DNA of 41,010 nucleotides from Flagellimonas hadalis (GTDB taxonomy: Bacteria > Bacteroidota > Bacteroidia > Flavobacteriales > Flavobacteriaceae): contig NZ_VNIK02000005.1 of assembly GCF_007785775.2 (NCBI RefSeq), positions 216,737 to 257,746 of the forward strand, in the 5' to 3' direction. The notes under the pieces are model-generated. The model did no database searches and was not told the origin of the DNA. It saw only the letters and a program-made list of their open reading frames with translations. Below, piece after piece: positions 16,753 to 24,144 of the stretch (positions are counted from its first letter, which is position 1; every line of letters starts with the position of its first letter). The position numbers were made by a program, and so were the translations under genes.

Positions 16753-17577
16753 ATGAGAAAAGCTATCAAGCACATTTTTCAAATTTTATTGGCTTTTAGC
16801 AGTCTGAACACTTACAGCTCCAAGGTGGATACAGTAAGTACCTATAGTCCATCGATGGGTAAATCCATAAAGGCAGTGGTGATAACGCCCGATTCCTATG
16901 CTTCGGACAAAAAGTATCCTGTGGTTTATTTGTTGCATGGATATTCAGGTAACTATGCCGACTGGATAAGGCGGTCTCCATCAATAAATCAGTATGCCGA
17001 TCAGTATGATGTGATCATTGTATGCCCAGATGGCAATTACTCCAGTTGGTACTTGGACAGCCCCATGAAACCAGAAAGCAAGTACGAAACTTATATTGCC
17101 AAGGAACTTGTTTCCTGGGTGGACCAAAATTATAGCACGCTTGCCGATAGGTCCGGCCGGGCCATTACCGGGCTGAGCATGGGGGGACATGGTGCCCTGT
17201 CCTTGGCCATAAAACATCAGGATGTGTATAGCATTGCTGGCAGCATGAGCGGAGGGGTTGACATTAGGCCCTTTCCGGGCAATTGGGAGATTTCACAACT
17301 TTTGGGGTCTATCGAGGATTTTCCGGACAGGTGGAAATCGCATAGTGTCGTGGAATTGGCCCAATCCCATGCAATGGATTCTTTGGAAATCATCATGACA
17401 TGTGGTTCCGAAGATTTTTTCTTTGGGGTGAACAATGACCTGCACCAAATCCTACTGGAAAAGAAGGTGCCCCATACCTACATTTCGGCCCCAGGGGGAC
17501 ATACTTGGGATTTTTGGGTGTACTCCATTGGTCTTGAGATGGATTTTATCCACGAGAAGTTCCAGGAAAGGCATTGA
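16753..17577 (+). CDS. Secreted alpha/beta-hydrolase esterase (esterase D/FrmB-like)
   Basis: The 274-residue protein has an N-terminal signal peptide (MRKAIKHIFQILLAFSSL) and an esterase-D-type fold related to carbohydrate esterase family 1. Visible elements are VVYLLHGYSGNYADW (oxyanion region), the nucleophile elbow GLSMGG with Ser142, an acid in CGSEDFF and the catalytic His in GGHTWDFW. Relatives deacylate sugars, release ferulate, or hydrolyse S-formylglutathione; export argues against the last. It lies upstream of the large PUL but is separated from it by the leftward Nramp-like gene. It could remove acyl groups from the PUL's glycan, though this is inference. Confidence 0.82.
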   Translation: MRKAIKHIFQILLAFSSLNTYSSKVDTVSTYSPSMGKSIKAVVITPDSYASDKKYPVVYLLHGYSGNYADWIRRSPSINQYADQYDVIIVCPDGNYSSWYLDSPMKPESKYETYIAKELVSWVDQNYSTLADRSGRAITGLSMGGHGALSLAIKHQDVYSIAGSMSGGVDIRPFPGNWEISQLLGSIEDFPDRWKSHSVVELAQSHAMDSLEIIMTCGSEDFFFGVNNDLHQILLEKKVPHTYISAPGGHTWDFWVYSIGLEMDFIHEKFQERH

Positions 17578-17614
17578 TTTCTTCTGTACAGTAATCTTTG
17601 ATGTAAGATACGGC

Positions 17615-18838
17615 TCAGTTCACCAAATTGATGAAATTACCTATGGCAAGCCCAATGATCAGGAGCAGGCCCAACGCGCCCCAGATCTTTGTGATGGGCG
17701 AATTGACATTCTGCCCCATGATGACCTTGTCGTTTCCGATCAAGTACATGGTGATGCCAATGAAAGGGACCAAGAATATGGTAATGCTCTGGGCAAATAC
17801 AATCAGTTCCAAGGGAAGGCTTCCAAAGACCAGGGCAATGATGGACCCCGCAATCATGACCATGGAGATGAACACCTTTACCATTTTGTGGTTTAGGTCG
17901 CTATTGTACCCTAGCGTGTCCCCAAGAAGGGACCCACCCAATACGGCATTCCCTATCAGTGAGGAAAACGACCCTCCAAACAGACCGATCAAGAACAGGA
18001 ACGAGGAGTGGTCCCCAAGGAGGGGTTCAAGTGCTTTCCCCATATCACTGGCAGAGGTCACCTTAATGCCTTGGGGATGGAGCACGTTTGCCGCGCAGAT
18101 CATAACGGCGGCACTCATTACCCCTAAAATAATGATACCTATTCGACTGCTCAGTCTTTCCGTTCCATCAGCAGCATTGGTTTTGGACAATTTTTTTCTT
18201 TCCTGTACAAGATAGGACTGGTAAAAGGCGCCAACGAGCGAAAAACAAGAAGCGATAAAAGCAACGATGAGACCTATGGAGCCTTCGGGAGCAGTGGGCA
18301 CCAGACCCTTCATTACCTCCAAAAAGTTGGGCCGTATCAAAATGGCGGTGGTCAAAAAGGACAAAAGCATCAAAATGACCAAGGCTATCATTATTTTTTC
18401 CAAGACCTTATAAAAGGACTTGAAGAACAAGAGCAGTATTCCAATAATATTGAAGACCACGATCCATAGCTTCGGATTGGAGCCAGACGCCTCTGCTATG
18501 GAGATGGCCACGCCGGTAGAGTTGCCCGCCTGAAAGGAAATGGCCACCAAGAATATGCCTAGACCTATCAAAATAGAAACGGGTCTGCCAAATTTATTCT
18601 TGATCAACGTCAACAGCGTTTCTTTGTTTTGCGCCCCTATTCTTGCGCCCATGGTGGTGAAGACCATCATAAAGAATATGGCCACTACAATGACCCATAG
18701 CAGATCGTTGTTGTAATCTGCGCCCATTTTGGATGTTATGGTCATCTTGCTGGGGCCAAATACAAGGGCAGCGGTGATGATGCCTGGGCCTAAAATGAGC
18801 AGCCAATTTCTGCTGGGGGATTTTCTCTGTGTGGACAT
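17615..18838 (-). CDS. Nramp/SLC11-like transporter lacking the canonical metal motifs
   Basis: With the start at 18838 the protein is 407 residues with about 11 membrane helices; an upstream in-frame ATG at 18991 would add an unlikely 51-residue tail and overlap the promoter elements. Overall pattern (LGPGIITAALVFGPSKMT, MGARIGA, FIASCFSLVGAFYQSYLVQERKK) is Nramp-like. The helix-1 DPGN motif that binds Mn/Fe in true Nramps reads GPSK (28-31) and the helix-6 MPH motif reads SLV, so the usual metal ligands are missing. It probably carries another substrate, perhaps Mg2+ or an organic compound. A GTATAC palindrome shared with the PUL lies just upstream of its promoter, suggesting co-regulation with the glycan locus. 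Confidence 0.85.
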   Translation of the reverse strand: MSTQRKSPSRNWLLILGPGIITAALVFGPSKMTITSKMGADYNNDLLWVIVVAIFFMMVFTTMGARIGAQNKETLLTLIKNKFGRPVSILIGLGIFLVAISFQAGNSTGVAISIAEASGSNPKLWIVVFNIIGILLLFFKSFYKVLEKIMIALVILMLLSFLTTAILIRPNFLEVMKGLVPTAPEGSIGLIVAFIASCFSLVGAFYQSYLVQERKKLSKTNAADGTERLSSRIGIIILGVMSAAVMICAANVLHPQGIKVTSASDMGKALEPLLGDHSSFLFLIGLFGGSFSSLIGNAVLGGSLLGDTLGYNSDLNHKMVKVFISMVMIAGSIIALVFGSLPLELIVFAQSITIFLVPFIGITMYLIGNDKVIMGQNVNSPITKIWGALGLLLIIGLAIGNFINLVN

Positions 18839-18946
18839 GATGTGTGGGTTAGATAGGTTTTTTGTTTTTGGATGGGTTATAAACCTCGATTTAAATATTA
18901 GGTCACTCCGCCTTTCGTAAAGGGAATTGAAAAGTGTCGTTGTTTT

Positions 18947-18994
18947 CAAATGTAGAAAAATCATACAGAATAACACTAATAATGTATACATTAT
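18947..18994 (-). promoter_or_regulatory. Promoter and 16-bp palindromic operator of the Nramp-like gene
   Basis: On the minus strand TACATTTG (18947-18954) matches the -7 consensus TAnnTTTG exactly. About 25 nt upstream of it lies ATAATGTATACATTAT (18979-18994), a perfect 16-bp palindrome centred on GTATAC, the same core found in the two PUL promoters. The leader to the preferred ATG at 18838 would be about 100 nt. Binding by the local GntR protein is inferred. Confidence 0.6.
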
Positions 18995-19105
18995 GTTATC
19001 GATATGGATTTCAAATTAAACCGCCGGAAAATATTCCCTAAAAGGCCAAAGCTTTGTTTTGTGTGATTTTAAAGCTGTTTTTTGTTAAATTCAAGCATTT
19101 ATTTT

Positions 19106-19142
19106 TTTTGTATACAAAATATTTATATGTTAGTATACATAA
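19106..19142 (+). promoter_or_regulatory. PUL promoter P1 with twin GTATAC operator boxes
   Basis: The 14-bp palindrome TTTTGTATACAAAA (19106-19119) is followed 23 bp later, centre to centre, by TAGTATACATAA (19131-19142). A -7-like box TATGTTAG (19126-19133, 7 of 8 matches to TAnnTTTG) overlaps the second box. The block 19108-19142 is 28/35 identical to the one in front of the aminotransferase operon (28516-28550). It lies about 210 nt upstream of the SusC gene. A repressor of the GntR type binding here would block the promoter. Confidence 0.65.
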
Positions 19143-19170
19143 TTACAAAATACAGCTCAGATTCATGTGA

Positions 19171-19197
19171 AGAATTCTACATTTTAGGATTCTTTTT
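19171..19197 (+). terminator. Terminator-like hairpin in the SusC leader (possible attenuator)
   Basis: GAATTCTA (19172-19179) pairs with TAGGATTC (19185-19192) with one G-U pair and a 5-nt loop, and is followed by five T residues (19193-19197). An outer A-T pair (19171/19193) extends the stem. It sits just downstream of promoter P1 and about 155 nt before the SusC start, so it could abort transcripts unless antiterminated. Confidence 0.45.
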
Positions 19198-19352
19198 GAG
19201 ATTGCTGCAAAAGGCAAATGCTTGAAGACGAGGTGGTAATTGTGGAAAAACAAGGAAAATCAATAAACAACGACTCCGTATTATGAAGAAAAAAACATAA
19301 TCAATTTGGCCGAGAATTTCAGTTTAACAAATAACTATAACCATGATAACTA

Positions 19353-22300
19353 ATGAAAACAGACTTTAAAGGTAGAGAAAACAAGATGTGGAGCAAAACA
19401 AAGGTAGTCCTTCTTGTTGTTCTTGTGTTCAACTTCAATGTAATGGCCCCATTGAAGTTGCATGCCATGGAAAGCGAAAAAGGGGCATTGCCCTTTAATG
19501 AACAGAATACCATAACCGGACGGATTACGGACATCAGTGGCAATCCGCTTCCAGATGTGGAAATATTTAATTTGACCACGGGCCAGTCCGTGCTTTCCAA
19601 TGCAGATGGAGTCTACTCCATAATAGGTGAGGAAAGTGATGTCCTACAATTTAGTCTGGTAGGCTTTATGGACCAAATGCTCCAGGCCGAGAACGCCGCC
19701 TTGGTGGTGCTGGCCTCTGCGCCCAAGGAATTGGATGAGGTTGTTGTGGTAGGGTATGGAACCCAAAAGAAAGAGAACCTTACCGGTGCTGTCAATTCAG
19801 TGGTGTTCAATGAATCCACTAGTAGTCGTCCCAATATGAACCTTTCATCTGCCTTGGTGGGTTTAAGTTCAGGATTGAATGTCTCGCAAACCTCGGCCGC
19901 TCCGGGTGCAGAAGGTTTCAATATATTGGTAAGGGGTAGGGGAACCATGAACGATGCCTCACCTTTGGTGGTCATTGATGGTATCCCTGGAAATCTAAAC
20001 GATGTCAACCCCAATGATGTGGAAAGCATATCTGTGCTCAAAGACGCATCGTCATCCGCCATATATGGGTCGCGAGCTGCCAATGGGGTTATTTTGGTCA
20101 CGACCAAAAGAGGTAAGGGAGAACAATTCAAGGTCACCTATAGTGGATATACAGGACAAGTGTCCGCTGCCAAACGGATTGACTTTATTTCGGATATGGC
20201 CACCCATATGGAGTTGGTCAACGAATCTGAGGGAAGGGAAAAATACCCCATTGCCCTCATCGATGAATGGAGAAGCGAATCCGCAAATGGCAATCCACTG
20301 TATCCCAACACGGATTGGTATGATGAAATGCTGAAAAACTCAATACTCACCGAGCACAACCTGTCCGTGCGTGGAGGAGGTGAAAAAGGCAACTTCGCCA
20401 TTTCATTGGGGTATTTGAAAAACGAAGGGATTTTGGACAGGTCCGACTATACCAGATATAACTTCCGTATAAATGCGGACGCAAAAGTGAAGGACTTCTT
20501 TACCTTGGGCGGAAATGTTTTTGGTTCATGGTCGGATAGAGGACCTATTGATGTGGGGAGCTTTTTCTCAAGTATACGAAACACAACGCCGGGCGTAATC
20601 CCAGTTTATGAAGACGGAAGATATGGAGGGGAAATGTTCCAAGGCCTTCCCGAAGGGTCAAACCCAAGGGCCTTGGTGGACAATGCCAGAGGAAATTATG
20701 AGAAATTGCAATTGGGCCTTAAGTTCTATGGTATCATCGATATCTTCAAGAACCTGGAATGGGAAAACAGCTTTGGCTTGAACTATGCCAACAATAGGGA
20801 TTGGATCTACGTCAGGCCATTCTCCCTTTGGAATTTCCAGACCGATTTTGAATATCAGAAGAAACCAAGCATCAATAGTCTCTTCAACCAGAGCAGTAGA
20901 AGTTACACCACCGTGGTGACCTCGCTCTTGCGCTTCAACGAAACCTTCAATGGGACCCACAGTCTTTCCGCTTTGGTGGGCTTTGACCAGCAATACAACC
21001 GTTTGGATAGGTTCAATGCGAAGAAGAACGATATTTTGGGGGACGATGCCATCTATATCTTGGATGCGGGGACCAATCTTGAATCGGCCAACGGGTCGGG
21101 AACCGATGATGCACTAAGGTCCTATTTTGGAAGGTTGAACTACAACTACAAAGGAAAGTATCTGTTCGAGGCCAATGCCCGTTACGATGGTTCCTCCCGA
21201 TTTGCAGAGGACAATAGATGGGGATTCTTCCCTTCATTCTCCGCAGGTTGGAGAATTTTGGAAGAGTCGTTTGCCAGCAAGTTGAAAAATACCTTTGACG
21301 AGATCAAGATAAGAGGTTCTTGGGGGAAACTTGGGAACAACAGGATCGGGGACTATTCATATCAGGAAGTGTACGGTTCTTACCTCTATCCATTTGGTGG
21401 TTCGCTCCAGCAGGGGGTTGCACCAATTGAATTGGCAAACAGCAGGTTGAAATGGGAGACCACGACCATCACAAACGTTGGTTTAGATCTGTCATTGCTG
21501 TCCAGAAGACTGAGCTTGTCCATGGAATATTACAATAAAACGACCAGCGATATTTTGACAAAAATCCCAATTCCATTGGTATTGGGCAACTTTTCACCAC
21601 CATGGCAAAACATAGCGGAGATGGACAACTCCGGCTTTGAGTTCCAATTGGGATATCAAGGGAATATCGGTAAGGATTTCAGCTATAACATAGCGGGTAA
21701 CCTCTCCACGGTGAAGAACAATGTGACCAAGTTCAACGGTGACCAATCCATAAACGCGGCCACCATTACGGAGGAAGGCAGTGCGTTCAACAGCTTTTAT
21801 CTTTTGGAATTTGACAAGATCATCCAAGATCAATCCGAGATAGATGCATTGTTGGCAGAGGGTTATACCTTCGGCCCGTATGTTGGCGGTACACCTGGCC
21901 CTGGTGATATGCTGTACAAGGATGCGAACGGGGATATGGTCTTCGATGATCAGGATAGAGTGGTCAAGGACTATTCATCCCTGCCCAAAATAACCTATGG
22001 GTTCAATTTCAATGTCGGGTACAAAGGTTTTGACCTGAACGTGGTGGCCCAAGGGGCAGAAGGTGTCAAGCAGTATTGGGGGAACGATGGTTTCAATACC
22101 TTCAACATAAACGAGGGCTTTTTGCAGCGCAAAGAGATCCTGAACCGTTGGACACCAGAAAATCCTTCCACGGTATATCCTAGATTGCATACATCGGGAT
22201 CGGCATTGAACACGGCCTACAGTGATTACTGGTTGTATGATACATCGTACTTCCGAATCAAATCGTTGCAGTTGGGGTACGTTCTGCCCGAGGACGTGAC

Positions 22301-22451
22301 CTCTAAATTCAAAGTGGATAGGCTAAGGATATATACCAACCTTGAGAACTACTTTACGTTCACGAAATTTGATGGGTACAATCCTGAAAATGCGGGTATT
22401 TCATATCCTTTGATGAAGCAATGGGTAGTTGGACTGAATTTAACATTTTAA
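19353..22451 (+). CDS. SusC/RagA-type TonB-linked outer-membrane transporter of the PUL
   Basis: The 1032-residue product has an export signal (WSKTKVVLLVVLVFNFNVMA), a carboxypeptidase-like domain (TGRITDISGNPLPDVEIF) and a TonB plug. Plug motifs are VVVVGYGTQKKENLTGAV, ILVRGRGTMNDASPLVVIDG and SSAIYGSRAANGVILVTTK; a barrel follows, ending VVGLNLTF. A second ATG at 19386 (MWSKTK...) gives a more usual signal-peptide length and may be the true start. It should import oligosaccharides released at the surface, paired with the SusD protein encoded 7 nt downstream. The adjacent lyase gene points to an acidic glycan. The long leader carries the GTATAC promoter block and a terminator-like hairpin. 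Confidence 0.95.
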   Translation: MKTDFKGRENKMWSKTKVVLLVVLVFNFNVMAPLKLHAMESEKGALPFNEQNTITGRITDISGNPLPDVEIFNLTTGQSVLSNADGVYSIIGEESDVLQFSLVGFMDQMLQAENAALVVLASAPKELDEVVVVGYGTQKKENLTGAVNSVVFNESTSSRPNMNLSSALVGLSSGLNVSQTSAAPGAEGFNILVRGRGTMNDASPLVVIDGIPGNLNDVNPNDVESISVLKDASSSAIYGSRAANGVILVTTKRGKGEQFKVTYSGYTGQVSAAKRIDFISDMATHMELVNESEGREKYPIALIDEWRSESANGNPLYPNTDWYDEMLKNSILTEHNLSVRGGGEKGNFAISLGYLKNEGILDRSDYTRYNFRINADAKVKDFFTLGGNVFGSWSDRGPIDVGSFFSSIRNTTPGVIPVYEDGRYGGEMFQGLPEGSNPRALVDNARGNYEKLQLGLKFYGIIDIFKNLEWENSFGLNYANNRDWIYVRPFSLWNFQTDFEYQKKPSINSLFNQSSRSYTTVVTSLLRFNETFNGTHSLSALVGFDQQYNRLDRFNAKKNDILGDDAIYILDAGTNLESANGSGTDDALRSYFGRLNYNYKGKYLFEANARYDGSSRFAEDNRWGFFPSFSAGWRILEESFASKLKNTFDEIKIRGSWGKLGNNRIGDYSYQEVYGSYLYPFGGSLQQGVAPIELANSRLKWETTTITNVGLDLSLLSRRLSLSMEYYNKTTSDILTKIPIPLVLGNFSPPWQNIAEMDNSGFEFQLGYQGNIGKDFSYNIAGNLSTVKNNVTKFNGDQSINAATITEEGSAFNSFYLLEFDKIIQDQSEIDALLAEGYTFGPYVGGTPGPGDMLYKDANGDMVFDDQDRVVKDYSSLPKITYGFNFNVGYKGFDLNVVAQGAEGVKQYWGNDGFNTFNINEGFLQRKEILNRWTPENPSTVYPRLHTSGSALNTAYSDYWLYDTSYFRIKSLQLGYVLPEDVTSKFKVDRLRIYTNLENYFTFTKFDGYNPENAGISYPLMKQWVVGLNLTF

Positions 22452-22458
22452 AAGAAAA

Positions 22459-24075
22459 GTGATGATTAATAAGATAAATAGAATACTACTGGCATTGCTT
22501 TCCATTTGTACCTTGGGTTCGTGTAGCGATGATTTCCTTGACAGGGATTCTTTGGTGGGCCTATCAGAAGGGGGGTTCTGGCAATCGGAGCAGGATGCCA
22601 TTATGGGGGTGAACGCCCTTTATGACGCCAATCGTGAATTCACCAACAGCATAGTGATCTATGGTATGATGGATGACTTTACCGATATTTCCTATCAATC
22701 ATGGGCTACGGGTCTCACAACCGGTAATTTCCCTTCCAACGCCTCATTTTACTCCAACTCCTGGGGAATATTTTACAAGGGCATCTATCGGGCAAATACC
22801 GTTTTGGAAAATGTGCCCGATATTGAAATGAACCAGGCCACAAAGAATCGCATCTTGGGTGAGGCCAAGTTCTTCAGGGGCTATTTTTACTTCAAGTTAT
22901 GGGATTTCTTTGGAGGGGTGCCTCTATATGATACCGCAATGAACGTGGATGAGACCTATAAGCCAAGGAGTACAGAGGAAGAGGTTTACAACTTTATCGT
23001 GAGCGATATGACCGATGCTTTTGAGCTGCTTTCCGAGAACTATGACCAGTCCAACAAAGGTCGCGCCACAAAGTGGGCGGCATTGGCCATGAGAGGAAAG
23101 GCACACCTTTGGGCAGAACAGTATGAAGAGGCTGCGGAAGATTTCAAATACCTGATGGACAACAGTGACAGGACCTTGATTGACGATTTCCATAGCCTGT
23201 TCCGAGTGGCCGGAAACAATAACGATGAGGTCATTTTTGATGTGCAGTACATAGCCGAGCAAGGTTATGGTTTGGCCACAGACCGAAACTATGGCAATGC
23301 CAGGGGTGCTACCTCTGGTTCGCAACGGACCAGACCTACCCCTAAATTGGTCAACGCCTATGAAATGATCGATGGAACACCGTTCGATTTTGCAAACTTT
23401 ACGGATGCCGGAGGCGACACCTTCGACCCCAACGACCCTGCGGATTGGCAAGATGAGGAATCCGTAAGAAGGCTTTTTGAAAATAGGGACCCCCGTATGC
23501 AACAGGCAATTGTGGTGCCTTGGTCAACATTTGTGGGTAGAAACGAAGTGGAGTACCTTTATAAGTTCCCAGTGGATACATCGGACCCTTTGGCCTATGT
23601 TCCCATTTGGACGGCGGGAAGCTACGCATGGAGGAAATTTGTGGAAACAGGTTCTGTTTATACCTTGCAGAACAACATGCCACAAAATTTCCCGCTCATC
23701 AGGTTGGCCGATGTTATTTTGATGTATGCCGAAGCAAAGAACGAAGCGAGTCCCGGCGACCAGAGCATTTATGATGCGGTCGATGCCGTTCGCGAACGTG
23801 CCGGTTTGCCCGATCTGCCCACCGGACTGAGTCAAGACGAGATGAGGGAGAGGATCAGGCATGAACGTATGGTGGAACTGTGCGGTGAAGGTCAACGATA
23901 TTCCGATATCCGCAGATGGGGCATCGCCAAAGACGTTGTCGATGGGGTATGGATGACCGAGTTCACTGGAGTGAATATAAGACAGAGGGGCTTCCCCGAC
24001 CATTACTATCTATGGCCAATTCCACAAACAGAAATTGATGTGAATCCGGCCTTGACGCAGAACCCAGGTTGGTAG
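22459..24075 (+). CDS. SusD/RagB-type glycan-binding lipoprotein of the PUL
   Basis: The 538-residue product starts with a lipoprotein signal ending in LGSC (Cys22), the acylated residue, followed by acidic SDDF, a pattern that favours surface display in Bacteroidota. Typical SusD features are SFYSNSWGIFYKGIYRANTVLENV, the TPR block LGEAKFFRGYFYFKLWDFFGGVPLY, and the C-terminal LIRLADVILMYAEAKNEA, VDAVRERAGL and RHERMVELCGEGQRYSDIRRWG segments. It caps the SusC barrel and binds the glycan. The gene begins 7 nt after the SusC stop. Ligand identity is not visible in the sequence; the heparinase-type lyase next door suggests a uronate-containing polymer. Confidence 0.95.
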   Translation: MMINKINRILLALLSICTLGSCSDDFLDRDSLVGLSEGGFWQSEQDAIMGVNALYDANREFTNSIVIYGMMDDFTDISYQSWATGLTTGNFPSNASFYSNSWGIFYKGIYRANTVLENVPDIEMNQATKNRILGEAKFFRGYFYFKLWDFFGGVPLYDTAMNVDETYKPRSTEEEVYNFIVSDMTDAFELLSENYDQSNKGRATKWAALAMRGKAHLWAEQYEEAAEDFKYLMDNSDRTLIDDFHSLFRVAGNNNDEVIFDVQYIAEQGYGLATDRNYGNARGATSGSQRTRPTPKLVNAYEMIDGTPFDFANFTDAGGDTFDPNDPADWQDEESVRRLFENRDPRMQQAIVVPWSTFVGRNEVEYLYKFPVDTSDPLAYVPIWTAGSYAWRKFVETGSVYTLQNNMPQNFPLIRLADVILMYAEAKNEASPGDQSIYDAVDAVRERAGLPDLPTGLSQDEMRERIRHERMVELCGEGQRYSDIRRWGIAKDVVDGVWMTEFTGVNIRQRGFPDHYYLWPIPQTEIDVNPALTQNPGW

Positions 24076-24111
24076 GTATTTTGGCTGTCCATTTTTGGAC
24101 AGCTAGCTACC
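24071..24111 (+). terminator. Stable hairpin between the SusD and lyase genes
   Basis: GCTGTCC (24084-24090) pairs with GGACAGC (24097-24103) around an ATTTTT loop, and the outer GGTAG/CTACC (24071-24075 with 24107-24111) can lengthen the stem. No T-run follows, so full termination is unlikely. It may protect the SusC/SusD message or lower read-through into the lyase gene. Confidence 0.4.
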
Positions 24112-24144
24112 TATGGCCTTGGCATGTTTAATTTGAATTAGAAA

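Noticed and set aside
18839..18991. N-terminal 51-residue extension of the Nramp-like protein
   Set aside because: It covers the -7 box and palindrome; the start at 18838 gives a normal N-terminus.
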